This document shows positions 10,884 through 22,700 of a stretch of DNA of 64,000 nt, piece after piece. Below the pieces are notes generated by a model. The model was not told the origin of the DNA and ran no database searches. It was given only the letters and a program-made list of their open reading frames with translations. This DNA is from Verticillium longisporum (Eukaryota > Ascomycota > Sordariomycetes > Glomerellales > Plectosphaerellaceae). The position numbers and the translations under genes are program-made. The stretch covers positions 7,068,001 through 7,132,000 of the forward strand of contig JAETXT010000001.1 in assembly GCA_019188255.1 (NCBI GenBank). Reading direction: 5' to 3'. Position 1 is the first letter of the stretch, and every line of letters begins with the position of its first letter.

Positions 10884-13397
10884 ATGGGCAGCGATCTCAA
10901 AGCTCGCCTCAAAGCCAAGTTCTCTCGAAGAAGTTCGACGTCAGGTTCCGTCAAGTCGGGCCACAGCCACAGCCACGGCGAGACGCAGCTTTCCCAGCGA
11001 GACGAGTCAAGGAGTCTCGCCTCGACGGACAATCACTCGCGCCCTGCCTCTGTCCGCCTTGACCCTCAGTCCAGCAGCAACCTGGGAGCGCCCGCGCCCG
11101 CGCCCGCGCCCGACGCCGATGAGGTACCCGTCCGAATCGTGATTTCTCCAGAAGATAGCACGGCCACGTCTTCGTCCACGGCCTCGACGTTGCCCAGTGA
11201 AGAGGTACAGCCGCAAGAGTCAGTCACCCGTGACCCCAGCTCCCAGCTGTCAGCCGCCCCAAAGCGGCGCGCGGCTAGTGATGGTCCTGGAAACGATCTG
11301 CACCACCCCATGGCCGCAACCACGTCCAGTCTGGCCAGCATCAACGAGAACCAAACCTTAGTTGACGCTAGCATCGCCGCAAGCCCACCTGCCACCAAGC
11401 TCCCTCCCTCTGTTTCCACCTCTGCTCGCAATACTGCTGCGTCCTCCGCAGCCGCCGCCGCCGCCGCCTCCGCTGCCGTTGCTGTTACCGCTGCCGCTGC
11501 TGATCCCGACAACGACGACGACGACGACGATCATCTCGACCCGCTGCATCGTGGGCCTGCAGCTTCTGACGTCCTAACACCCGCGCCTGCGACGGCGCCC
11601 GCGCCCGTGCCAGCAACCCTCTCCGCCTCCTCCATCGCAAGGCCGACCGGTCCCCCGCGCCGGCAGAGCCTTCTCCCGAACCGACCAGACGCCCTCATCA
11701 AGACTCTGCTACAGGCCGCCAACATCAACGAGGCAGACTTGACCGCCGACCATCTGCTGTCGATCAACGCCAACATGGTGACCCGCAAGATCTGGGTGAA
11801 GCGGGCCGGTGCCTCAGCCACTCTGATCACCATCAACGAAGATGACCTGGTCGACGACGTACGCGACATGATCCTGAAGAAATACACAAACTCCTTGGGA
11901 AGACACTTTGACGCCCCAGACTTGACATTGCGTATCTTTCCGCGCGAAGAGCGGCAGGAGAGGCTTTTGGGTCCCGAAGAGCCCATGGGCCGCACCATCG
12001 ACGCATATTTCCCTGGCGGTCAAACCGTCGATGAGGCTCTCGTCATTGACATACCGACCCGACGAACACCTCGACCATCGCCGCGAGGCGCCGTCTCCCA
12101 CCCGACAGCCGTATACTACGCTCATGACACGGGGAGGCCCTCGGAGGCTGGAGAAGGTTATTTCCCACCTGTCGGCGCCATCCCCTCCCCCAACCTCGAA
12201 GTGCCAGGCGCTGCGCCAAACGGCGGCCCGCCGCCGCCTCACGCAATTCACATTCAGCACACAGGACACCTCCCACATTCAATATCGATCCTTGGAACGG
12301 GCCAGGTTCCCCCCATTCCCTCGCCCGGTCGTTCGCACGCGTACAAGACCCGACCGAATAGGCCACAGCTCGGAAGGACGCATACGTCATCTCCCACCTT
12401 CATCAACGGCGTGCCATCTAACGTGGGTGGGCCTCGCACAGCTCTTCCCGAACACTCCTCGATCCATCCCAGGTAACCTCCGTCCAGGACGCAATCCAAC
12501 GCCTCGGCCGAGTCAGCTGCCATTGTGCCACCTGCGCCTCCCCTAGCTACACCTCCTGCTCCAGAAATACCGTCGGCGATACAAAGAATCTCGACACCGC
12601 CCCCGAGAATTGCGTCTCCACGTCCTTCCAGCGCTCGGCCGGCAAGGAAAAAGATCGCACCCGCTCACCCCGTGCTCCCCGCCGGTATGCTAGCTGGTGG
12701 CGTTCCCCCCATCAACGTGCTGATCGTCGAGGATAACCCTATCAACCTGAAACTACTCGAAGCGTTTGTCAAACGTTTAAAGGTGCGCTGGAAGACTGCC
12801 ATGAACGGCAGGGACGCCGTCAAGAAGTGGAAGGGTGGAGGCTTCCATCTCGTGCTCATGGACATCCAACTCCCCATCATGAATGGACTCGATGCCACGA
12901 AAGAAATCAGACGACTCGAGCGCGTCAACTCGATCGGTGTCTTCTCGTCGTCTGCTTCGGGCGTCTTCTCTGGATCAGTGACGAGTGAGCCTGAGGGGAC
13001 GGAGGGCGACATTGAAGACAAGGATCGTCTCGCCAACATTGAGCTGTTCAAAAGCCCGGTCATCATTGTTGCGTTGACAGCCAGTTCCCTGCAGAGCGAC
13101 AGACACGAGGCGTTGGCTGCCGGATGCAACGACTTCTTGACCAAGGTACGTCTCCACAGATGCCGGCTAGGGCCACGACTCGAAGAAGCTAACCATCCTG
13201 CAGCCGGTCAACTTTGTCTGGCTAGAACGCAAGGTCATGGAATGGGGATGCATGCAAGCCCTCATTGATTTCGACGGATGGAGGCAGTGGAAGGACTTTG
13301 CACAGGATGCCGAGGAGAACGACGCCGAAAAAAGGCGGCGGGCGTCAAGGCGAAATCGAAAAAGAACCGATTGTCAGTGACGACGGCAGCGGCATAG
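10884..13397 (+). CDS. SSK1: Response regulator Ssk1 of the HOG osmostress pathway (frame interrupted as given)
   Basis: Ssk1 receives or loses phosphate through the histidine phosphorelay and, unphosphorylated, activates the Ssk2/22 MAPKKK. The start MGSDLKARLKAKFSRRSS is typical of fungal Ssk1. A Ser/Pro/Ala-rich region with poly-Ala and poly-Asp (11440-11535) follows. A receiver domain begins near residue 610 (NVLIVEDNPINLKLLEAF), with the phospho-acceptor Asp in VLMDIQLP near residue 660 and the conserved Lys in NDFLTK at about 754. A 58-bp intron (13146-13203) separates NDFLTK from PVNFVWLERKVMEWG. Two defects are visible: an in-frame TAA at 12474-12476 before the receiver, and a run of six A at 13328-13333 where seven would restore the usual Lys-rich end (stop at 13395-13397 instead of 13378-13380). 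Identity is firm; integrity is uncertain. Confidence 0.88.
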
Positions 13398-14115
13398 GAT
13401 ATATCATGAGGGGCAGCACACGATTAAGCCCCAGTCTCACAACGGCAATTCTTTTGTTGTACAACGTTTTGGTCGTGTACAAAGTAATACCAAACCACCA
13501 GCGCCGCAGGAAGAGGAGCTTCTTCTTTTCGCATATATGAGAGCAGAGTACATTAATCCTCGAGAACACATACACCTACATAAATACTACGCAATGTCAA
13601 GACTTCTCACACAAGCGTCACAGCTACGGAGGGCAGTATATCTGAGCCAGTGCAGCACGTTTACTGCCAAGCCATGGAAAGGTTGTGGTGAAGAACCGGG
13701 ATAGACCAATTGACTTGTATTTCAAGCCGCCATACTTTTAAGCCTTGCTTTCTCGCGGCCCTGAGCCCGTCGCGACAGATTGATCGATCGCTTGCTGAAA
13801 TTCACCTGATTGCAATCGCACTGCTTGGTTGCGAACCACGGGGCTCGACACCGGGACAGGGCCGGCCCGTGGAGCTCGTCTGGAGCTTCGGAGCACGGAC
13901 CACACACCTGGAAAATTTGCTTCGTGTTCCCGACCTCAAAACTGGTGCCAGGCCGACTCTCCTTTCTTCCTACACAACAACTCGACCGTGGCCGGTCCAT
14001 CAAAGCACGACCGCGAGGTCCCTAATGCACCACCCGCCATAGGACAACGCATCGAGGCTCGCGTTCGGCGACCCTGCAATTCAACCTCCACACCTTTCCC
14101 ACACTTCACACAAGA
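13398..14115. other. Intergenic, SSK1 to the mS45 gene
   Basis: About 0.7 kb holding the SSK1 3' region and the promoter of the mitoribosomal gene. No supported ORF, RNA gene or repeat. Confidence 0.5.
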
Positions 14116-15289
14116 ATGGCCGCGCGTCCGGCATCGTCGGCCATGGCCATGACGGCCAAGCGCTGCACGCGACCGACAGCGCCGCGCCTGGGTCTGGCCA
14201 AGACCACGTGCCCCTTCTCCACGACGTCGCATCGCGAGAAGACGTCGCAGCTGCGTAATGCAATGTACCAGTGGATGGAAAGGACTGGTCGCCGTTTCGA
14301 GGAAGCGCCGACGTATGGCACCAAGTATCTCGGCCAGGCCGCTGATCAGCCGTTCCCCCTCAACCCGCTCTTCAGGAGCCCACGCGTTCTGGACGAGAGC
14401 ATGCGCGAGGAGATCTTCAAGCGCGTCACGCAACAAAAGCTATCGCTGAAGGCCGTTTCGGCTGATCTGGGTGTCGACATCCGCCGCGTCGCTGCCGTAG
14501 TGCGGCTGAAGACGCTGGAGAAGCAGTGGGAGGCAAAGGTAAGAAAACGTCGCAACTTTTTTATTTTTGCCTCGGATATATCTATCACAGCTTTCATGAT
14601 GATCCATCTTTCACAAATCGATTAGTCTTGAAGACGCACAACATGGTTACAATATTGGCACTGCGAGCCTCGCTGATTAGCTGTTTACTTCTCCCTTCGT
14701 TACATGGACGCTATCGGAGAAGACAGTTGGCTAACACATTGCTTTGTAGGGGAAACAGCTGGCAAAGCCATATTCCAAGGCAATACTCGGCATGGTGCCC
14801 ACCACGACCTACAACCCGGAGAACCAGTTCGAGCATGAACCCATCCACGAGATTGATGTTCACAAGCTCTCACAGCAGCAGCTCTTCGTGCCCACGTCTG
14901 AGTCTCGCGTCTTCACTCGCGAGGATGCCGCCGAGGCCCTCCACCGCAGCTTGCTGCCGGTTGACAAGCGTGCGCCGCACACGCAGCTCATCGAGCTGCA
15001 AAAGGCTACCCTCGAGGGCGTGCCCCTCGAGACGAGCCTTTTCAAGTTCAAGGCCGACACCCGAGCCGAGGAGGACCGCCTCAAGGAGAAGCACCAGAAG
15101 AAGGTGCAGCTGGAGATGTCGCAAACGTCTCGTGTTGACACGAAGCGGTTCGAGTACCGCTTCCAGGACGTCAATGTCGAGGTTGTCGGCAAGACCGGAC
15201 GCGGCCACAAGGGCGTTGGTGCGCGGTACGGCGTGCCGTTTGACGACCGCAAGAGGGGTCGCAACAACGTCCCGCTCTCAGTGCCGTGA
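14116..15289 (+). CDS. BOT1: Mitochondrial small ribosomal subunit protein of the Bot1/Mrps35 (mS45) family
   Basis: Two exons, 14116-14538 and 14750-15289, around a 211-bp GTAAGA..TTTGTAG intron, give 320 aa. The N-terminus is Arg/Ser/Thr/Ala-rich without acidic residues, as expected of a mitochondrial presequence. Family landmarks follow: YGTKYLG, PFPLNPLFRSPRVLDESMRE, then LGVDIRRVAAVVRLKTLEKQW, which continues across the splice as GKQLAKPYSKAILGM. Downstream are LFVPTSESRVFTREDA and LLPVDKRAPH, and a basic C-terminus (DDRKRGRNNVP). In S. pombe Bot1 is part of the 37S subunit and affects respiration and cell size. Assignment rests on recalled family motifs and is consistent along the whole length. 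Confidence 0.85.
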
Positions 15290-16752
15290 GACCACTGTCA
15301 TACGACGAGCGTGTTCACACAATGATTTTTCTAGGATACCCGACGGCGGATCCCGCCCATGAGAGGGTGTCGGGAAAATCCCGCGTCGCTGTACAGCAGA
15401 TGTACCATAGGGTTGATGCCCATGTTTGTAAAATATTATGAAGTAGCCTTGCAAAGCTCATTCGAAGCCAACTGATTTTTTACATTGTGTATCTGTGCTT
15501 ACCGCTTTGCTTGCAAATGTGACCTGGCCGAGCCATATAATGACCGTGGGACTCGACCTCGGGCCAGCCGGTGCTTATTCAAACAAGTCGTCGGAGATGG
15601 ATAAAGACACTGTTGGGTTTATTTGAAGGCCTGAACTGAGAGACTGTGCCGAACCCGGCAATACGTCAGTCTCATGTTGAACCTGACAGATGCAGAGTTT
15701 CTTTTCGGTTTCTGAGTGACCTCACTGTGACCACTGGTTCGATGCAGGTATCGCGAGTTCTTGGCGCTATCGTCGAGAGGCGAGTGGATCGAGCATAGGT
15801 ACCTTATACATGCCAGGCACCCACGACGTGCAAGGGCTCCTCTCAGAAGGTCATCATTCCCACGCTCAGATGCAAGCCCCGACAGGGTGGCTGAAGAGGC
15901 CATTAGTCAAATCTCGACGGGCTAGTGCCAATATAAATAGTGAATTTGACAAGACAGAATGCTCAAAAAAAGCCATGTGCACAATCTCAGAGCCGTCAAA
16001 GGTGCTGCATATCCGCTCAACGACAGTCGAGACGCAAGGCTGCAGCAGTCGAAACCCTCACCGCCGACCCGATGCGCCAATGATGTACCAGGCGCATCAC
16101 GAGCCACCGTCCCCAAACGTCAGCGCCCCGTGGCAGTTGGCAGGTGTTCGCAGAGCGTCGAGGTCAGGCGGTCCTGAACGGCCCCTTCCACAGCGCGCGC
16201 TCGGTGCTGTCGGTGGAGTCATCGGACGAAATGCAGTGAAGGGGGAGTGTTGGGTCAGCCAATCATGCTGGCAGAAAGCCCGCTCGAGTGCGTCATAGGG
16301 TTCCCGTCTCTTGTCATCGACAGGAACTGGGCCTTGGACCCTGGATTTTGTCGGAGTCGGAGCTGAAGTGAGCCGGGCACCCACCCTTCCCTGGCCCAAA
16401 AAGGTGCGTCAGTTCATGGGATTAGAGTTTTGGTCTAAGGGAGGGGTGAGATTATTTGATGTACTCGCCATCAAACAAGAACCTGATTGCGACCAGTTCT
16501 TGATTCACCGACAGGGTTGCGCCAACGCCTATTTGCTCTTAATCAATAACCAGTCCGCCTGCTCGTCGGTCGACTTTCCGCTTGCTCCCTCCACAACACC
16601 AAACCAAGACCTCCCGCAAAAGAACTGTTGACCCTGTCCGTCGCGAAGCACACCACTACGACAACGTCATCACCAATACTCCGATTGACGACGATCAACA
16701 ACCGCATCACAACGCAGCGACAAGGAGGGAAGTACCCAAAACCATCGCCACG
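15290..16752. other. Intergenic, mS45 gene to MARVEL-like gene
   Basis: 1.46 kb without a supported gene. A GGTACC palindrome (ATAGGTACCTTATA) lies at 15795-15808. The last 200 bp before 16753 are C/A-rich and probably leader. Small frames here have no family character. Confidence 0.45.
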
Positions 16753-17308
16753 ATGGGCTTCAAGTCGATTCTCGAGCTCGGGGTGGTCTACCTCTCCCTG
16801 ACCCTCATCCATTTCTTCCAGTTCGTCCTCGCCATCACCGTCATCGGCCTCTACGGCACCGATCTGCAGCGCGCGCGCGGGCCGACAGCTACGTCGAGGC
16901 GAACGGCGTCTTCGCCGCCGTCGTCGCCGCCCTCTCCGCCCAGACGGCCCCCCTCTTCATGGTCCCCTTCATCCTGCGCTTCGCCTTCACCTTTGTGTGG
17001 GACTTTGTCCTCTTCGTCCTCTGGATCGTTGCATTCGGCATCTTTGGCCATGTGAGTAGGACCCGATGCTAGCCACCCTGCCCAATTCCCCCCTTAGAAA
17101 ACATGACCTGCTGACACTGTGCTCTCCTCTCCAGATGTACATCAACGAAAACGCCGAGGGCGACGGTGCGATCGAGCGCATGAAGAACGCAGTCTGGGTG
17201 CTCCTCGCCAATGCCTTGCTCTGGCTGATCACGGCCATCTTCATGGGCATCTACTGGTTCCGTCACCGCGAGCGCCACTCGCGCTTCACCGGCCGCGCCA
17301 GGGTCTGA
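16753..17308 (+). CDS. Small four-helix MARVEL-like membrane protein (frameshifted as given)
   Basis: Starts MGFKSILELGVVYLSLTL, a first membrane helix followed by HFFQFVLAITVIGLYGTDLQ. After a GCGCGCGCG run (about 16868-16879) the coding signal moves to the next frame: ADSYVEANGVFAAVV, two further helices (LFMVPFILRFAFTFVWDFVL and FVLWIVAFGIFGH), then a 83-bp intron (17052-17134) and MYINENAEGDGAIERMKNAVW with a fourth helix and a basic tail. One added base in the GC run makes 158 codons fit exactly. Four helices with short loops and a basic cytosolic end fit fungal MARVEL-domain proteins of unknown function. As written, the unshifted frame would end at 17055 with a Ser/Pro-rich nonsense tail. 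Confidence 0.75.
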
Positions 17309-17658
17309 ACACAAACACGAAATCGCAGCCGAATGACACGAGCCTTCCCGGCGGATTGGTCGAGGTGAGCCGGGGGACGGGGAGCTGCTGAATATGGCTC
17401 TACGGTCGCCCGATGCAGCAGAGCGGTTTCTTATCACCGTCATCGATAATGCAGCAAGACGCATCTTGGCCGGCCCACCAACGCTGCGTGGGATGCGTAC
17501 AGGGTAATAATGTGACGAGGTTGAATGGCATGACGAGACGCGAGATGAATACAATCAAGAGCATTAATAGTGATCTTCTCTTTTCTCTCTTGGAAGAATA
17601 AATGTGTGCTGCTCGGAATATAGTTCTACCCTTCAATAGAGAGCGACGACGTACGTCA
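17309..17658. other. Short intergenic stretch
   Basis: 3' region of the MARVEL-like gene. Nothing further is visible. Confidence 0.4.
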
Positions 17659-17937
17659 TCAAGCATGTCCGCCAAACAGTTGATGCGTGGAGGCCCAACT
17701 TGAAGAAGCTGCCGTAGTCCGCCACTGAGCCGGCATAGCTCTTAGCCTTGCCTCCAGAGTGGTGCCACGGCCGCGACCAGTGCTCAAGACTTGACTTATC
17801 TCATGTTGCGCCTGCCTCGGCCCGAACCAGGTCGATTGAAGCATGCCTCGACCGAGGAAGTAGAACCGGTCGACGGACGGGTTCTCCGCCGCGTAGAACG
17901 TGTTCGCCATGACGGCGCGCCCTTTCACGGACGGCAT
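17659..17937 (-). pseudogene. Possible decayed gene fragment
   Basis: A 92-codon frame with natural-looking composition, including ENPSVDRFYFLGRGM and STWFGPRQAQHEISQVL, but with no convincing start or neighbouring exon. It lies downstream, on the same strand, of the uncharacterised gene ending at 18275 and could be a remnant of that family or of another gene. I cannot name it. Confidence 0.3.
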
Positions 17938-18274
17938 CGATCACAGGGGTGACACGGAGACGATGCGATCTCGTCTCATTCATGGTTTGGGCCTGGACCC
18001 CGGGCGCGACTCGGGAGAAGAGTCACGCCGGCGACCGTCGCCATAGCACCGATCCGGCCGCTTCCCCCGAGGAGTTCATGCAAGACGGCTGTGCAGGTAC
18101 ACAAGCGGCCATGCTCTGCAATTTCCGTGACCCTATAGCCCGTTGAAGGGATTCAGCTATGAGGCGGTGCTGTGGCCCGAACCGTCACGCCCTTAGAACT
18201 TCCGCGATCACAGAGTTCACGGTCGAGCCCATCCAAGTCTGGCCTCTTTTTCAGCCAAAGTTCCGATGCGCTTG

Positions 18275-19706
18275 CTATGCTGGAGAACCGCTCGAAGGAG
18301 TTTGACGACCAAACACCCGCTCAAGGCTCTCACCCTCCGAGGTTGGTTCACCCTGTAATGCCCTGGCCTCCTCCACGCGATAGCCAGTTCCGGCAAGGCC
18401 TGGTAATAGCTGCTGTCTCTTTGCCCCGTGCCGTAGGGACTCGTTGCCACTTCCCAACTCGCTGCCGCTGGCACCCTTTCGCTTGGCCGGACGTACGTCT
18501 GGAGCCGATGGCGAGGCAGACGTCGCTTGCTGATAGGCAACGGAGCTCCTTCGTCGAGATGCGTTTGACGAGGATGCCGAAGAGGATCCCTCGCTGTGCG
18601 TGCGCATCAAGTCGGGAGGCGCAGTGAATGATCGAGGCCTATAATGTCGTCCTTCAGCACCGACGCCTCGGCCGGCAGGGGTTCTGCTCCGCCTCCTTCT
18701 TCGTAGGAGACCTGATGGGTGCGTCTGGGGCAAGCCCGCTTGTCTATTATCCGGGTTGAACTGTGTCGTCGATGTCATGAGAGGAGGCGACGCTGGTGTT
18801 TCCGGTTGCACATTCGGGTCTCCGTTTGATCCCACGCGATCCGGTGGCGGAGGAGGGGATTTTGCCTGGCGCTGACGTCCGCGCTGTCCCAGCGGGCAGT
18901 ATGTATCCAGCACCTTCCGAGCCTCATCTCTCTCCATCTTCTGCAGGTGACGCTCGTTTCTGGCATACTCGTCAAAGTATAGAACCAGACGATCAGCTGA
19001 CATAAATCGACAGTAACGCACGTACGCTTCCCAACGGGATGCCTGGTACTCTTCCCCCAAGTTTTCCTCTTGCAAGCATCCTCGACATTGGGGACACGAA
19101 AAGCTGGACGGCGTTCCCCCCCAAAAGTAGGCTTACATCCGTCCATGCGGCATCAATCTCGTTGATGCGCTCACTCTTCCGCCCGGCGAGCTTGTTGTAG
19201 AACTCTTCCACGGTCGATGAGTTGTTGGCACATTCGACAACGTCGCGGTGAAATGCGGAAGGCTCTTGGATGGTGCTTGACCTGGTGTTGAAGCGTTCGT
19301 GGAGCGTGGTGTATAGGGCGTCGGGGGGTAAACAGAACTTATTCCAGGGCCACCAGAACTGCTTCTCTGTGACATAGTCGGGTGCTGGGAGTGTCGGATC
19401 CATATCGTGGATGAGGGAGAAGACAGGAATGATCGTGTTTGGAGTCTGCACAGTCGTCCTTGCCCCAAAACCTAGTATACGTGACCGCTCGACAATGTCC
19501 AATCGCACGCAGCTAGTATGTTCGTGAGTCGTGACAGTTGAAACGTGCCGAGACCGCCTCACTTGGTCAACCTGTTCATCCAAGCGGCCTCGTCGGTTCA
19601 GCGAAAGTCTGCGACAACGAACGATGGCTCCAATGCGTGACGCCCCACGATGAAACCCATCAGTGATGGCCTGCTTTAGGCCCGAGCTGGTGCTATCTGT
19701 ATTCAT
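18275..19706 (-). CDS. Uncharacterised fungal protein, two exons
   Basis: Exon 1 (19706-19137) contains PNTIIPVFSLIHDMDPTLPA, then QFWWPWNKFCLPPDALYTTL and NKLAGRKSERINEIDAAW, which look like a real conserved block. A 70-bp GTAAGC..CAAGAG intron (19136-19067) keeps phase and leads into ENLGEEYQASRWEAYVRYC and FMSADRLVLYFDEYA, then a Ser/Arg/Pro-rich low-complexity tail to the stop at 18275. The true start is uncertain: the first 100 codons look less protein-like, and a start near MDPTLPAP or an upstream exon is possible. No known domain, signal peptide or membrane helix is evident. The gene sits in a gene-poor stretch with decayed frames on both sides, so it may itself be degenerating. Confidence 0.5.
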
Positions 19707-22700
19707 GACACACGATGTATGCGTGCGCTTCCCCAGAAGGGTCTCGGTCCAAGCTGGGGTCGGCTTGATGTCTGTCTAACTGGCCACAACCCTTGTTCGC
19801 CTTGCCCTGGCTTCGACGGGCTTACTCTGACCTTGAAACGCCAGAACTACGTAACAATATGGATAGCCAGGAAAGTCGACCCCTCTCTGACGCTACTACG
19901 AATGAATCCACCTCGAGCGAGTTCGTGAAGGCCATGTCAAGGGTGCAAGACATTACGCTGTCAAAGAGGCTGTAGATCTCTCTACATCTTGCTCATGCTT
20001 ATTAGGAAACTAATTCATTGGATATGAACTGAATCTACATAGGTCAGGTGGCGCGAAGGCAAAGTGCCCACCAACGTCTGGCTCCTCAAGGTCCCAACAG
20101 TCATGGTGACAGTCAGTCCCGCCTGAGGCGGTCACTCGACTCCCTTGACCGATAACGTTGGCCATGTGTTTATCCACCATCTCTACTCGGACACTCCACA
20201 AATTTCTGTGACCGGTCACCGAGTTGAGCAATAGTTCGAATCCAGCCTCAAAGTCTACAGTACTGTGTCGCGCGAACATACAACCGACTAAGAGCAGCTC
20301 ATCAAAGAGCATACGATGCAAATGGCCAGGGCACATCCGGCCTTAAGAGTTTTGGACACTGTCTAGGGAACGTGCCAATCGGTCACTGATGATCATGGTT
20401 GGCTTGATGCGCTTGTTTGGGACCACGCCTGTTATCTTCTCCACGTCTGTTGGCCTCTGGATCAAGATGCCATGCAGAGACTCATTTCGGCATCAGACAG
20501 GTCACTAAAGCCCTCCTGCGAGAGATGTTAGTCTGCTGCTCTATGGTAGCGGCCCTCACTCCAGTTAGACCTATATATTGTAATTCCTGTTGGGCTGAGG
20601 TTAAGAAGCCTGCGATAATATAAACGGAGAGTTATGCTGGTTGTTACTACTATAAACTATTATTTCTTACGTGTTGACAAATTGGCTCCGAGGACTCGAG
20701 GGAATCCAGCCACCCCGGATCGTCCCTTGGTAGAAACGGACACGCGAACTGGCCATTTACGGCCCTGGTCACCGCCTCGGCTGGCATCGATCTGCCTTCT
20801 GGCTTTGAGTTCGGGCCTCGCTCCAGCTAACAATGGACCGCGACGATGACCCGCCAGTAGCATACAAAGCTTTCGTGGCTTTTCACAAGGCCGGTCTTCT
20901 TGACAAGGCACGGATAGCCGGCTTCACATCGGATGAACTTTTTAGCATGAATGCCAAGAATGCACGTATGACTCATAAGCTCGGCTTTGAGGAAAGCCCT
21001 CCATGATTGGGATTTGCTACAAGAGCCATCGGTGAGGCTCACGATCTCCAACAACACCATTGGCAGGCTGTCCAGAACCGCCACGATCGACTGTCAGACG
21101 ACATTGGTCTGCTATATGCCGACACGAGGCGAGAGATGCTACTAGAAGTGCAAGACCTTGCCTAACACATCTTCCGGATTACTACACGACGCTCTGATCC
21201 GACTGTTCCACGAGAACTAAAATCCAGTGGCTACCCGGCGCCCAACCCTAACCCTGAACTGTCGGGTGCTTAAGGTACTCTTGTAGAAGCCCGCTAGTAC
21301 CGTCACAGCTAACTGGCTTTTCCCCAAAAGCTCTCCAATACAAAGGTTGAGACGATCAGGCCATTAAGATCAGCGCTGGGCGAAATCGAGCTTACTGTCT
21401 GGCACAGTCGGAGGCCCGCATGGAACTCTGTTCCAGGTAACAAGGGGGGAAGCGGAGGTGAGGATCTCTGACGCGCCGGCGTATTGTTTGAGACCGTCAC
21501 ACGGGGCAGGGTCAAGTCGGACGAATATGCCGCTCATCGCCTCGAGAAATGGCGCTCGCAGCCGCCAAATGGCTGTTTGTAACGGAGTCACATGCGGCAC
21601 GGTGTTGGATTTGCTTGGTATGTGACACCACTATTTTCGATGGGTTCCTCAACGATCTCACCTACGGCTGAGACATTGTGCACAACCCTCGAGCGCCCTG
21701 CTCGCTACCAGACTCTGCGTTTATGGTAGGGGCTTGCATGTTCTCGCGCAACAAGGTTCCCGTTTGCCTTCTTTCCCCTCCCTAGCGCAGAAGCCCAACG
21801 CCATGCTCAGGCACAATGACGTACGGGGTCTCTGTCGGTTCAAACACCCCGCGGACCCTGCTGCGACTCTGTTTGCCATCCTCTTTGCGCTTGGCCTTTT
21901 TGGGCTCGACTGAACAGAGACTCATGTCTGGTCTGCTGTAATTTCCAATACGAGTTCTATGAGAGACACCAGCACAAAGTAGCGCGAGCCGTGCTCGATG
22001 CGTAGCAAAATTTAGGTCCAAAAATAGCGAGGCCATCAGTGCGAGGTATTCCTAGCAGTTATATTTGTTCGTGCCAGTTCGCTGGTGAGGTTTCCGACGA
22101 GCCACGTCGAGCTTGAACTGCGGGCCTCTTTGCATCAGATGCGGTCTTTGTGTGCATCGATCAGCATCGTGGCCCGGTCACGAGTCCGTCTCCGCGGGCG
22201 AGTGAAACCAAACCACATGGGACATTCAAGCCGCCAGACACCTGTGCAGCTGCGCTCGTTCAGAGGACCTGGTTGGGGCAGACGTGGAGACGGCGAACTG
22301 CTGCTAATGGATGGAAGGCGGCGACAAGACAATTGATAGAGGAGCGAACGGTGGCTTGTAAAAGGTAGATCGTTTCCCACCCGGATGACGCCTCCCTCTT
22401 CCTTCCTAGGCGTGCTCCACCGGCAGGCAGACAGTGATGCTGCTCGGTGAGAAGCAGGCGACAATACGATTCGCGATCGAACTGCCAGTACCTCATCGTG
22501 TGGCGCGAGGGGATGAAGAAGTATGTGAGCGACAACGTCGACATGACGGACGCGGCCTTGATCTCCTCTCGAGCCGCCAAAGCTGATGGCGCCAGCAGAG
22601 GACAGGCTGGGCAGGGGACCACGACCAGGGGTCCAGGGGTCGAAGGAATGACTACCTGGGCAGTCGATCGTTCGAGAGAGAACCGCCACGGTGGACTCTA

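Noticed and set aside
12473..12487. A genuine 15-nt spliceosomal intron in SSK1
   Set aside because: It would keep frame and has GT-AG borders, but it is far below the size fungal spliceosomes are known to handle; an error or nonsense change is simpler.
21245..21254. Telomere-like CCCTAACCCT (and GGGTTAGGG near 62830)
   Set aside because: Only one and a half repeat units each, within what chance allows; neither is at a chromosome end in this window.
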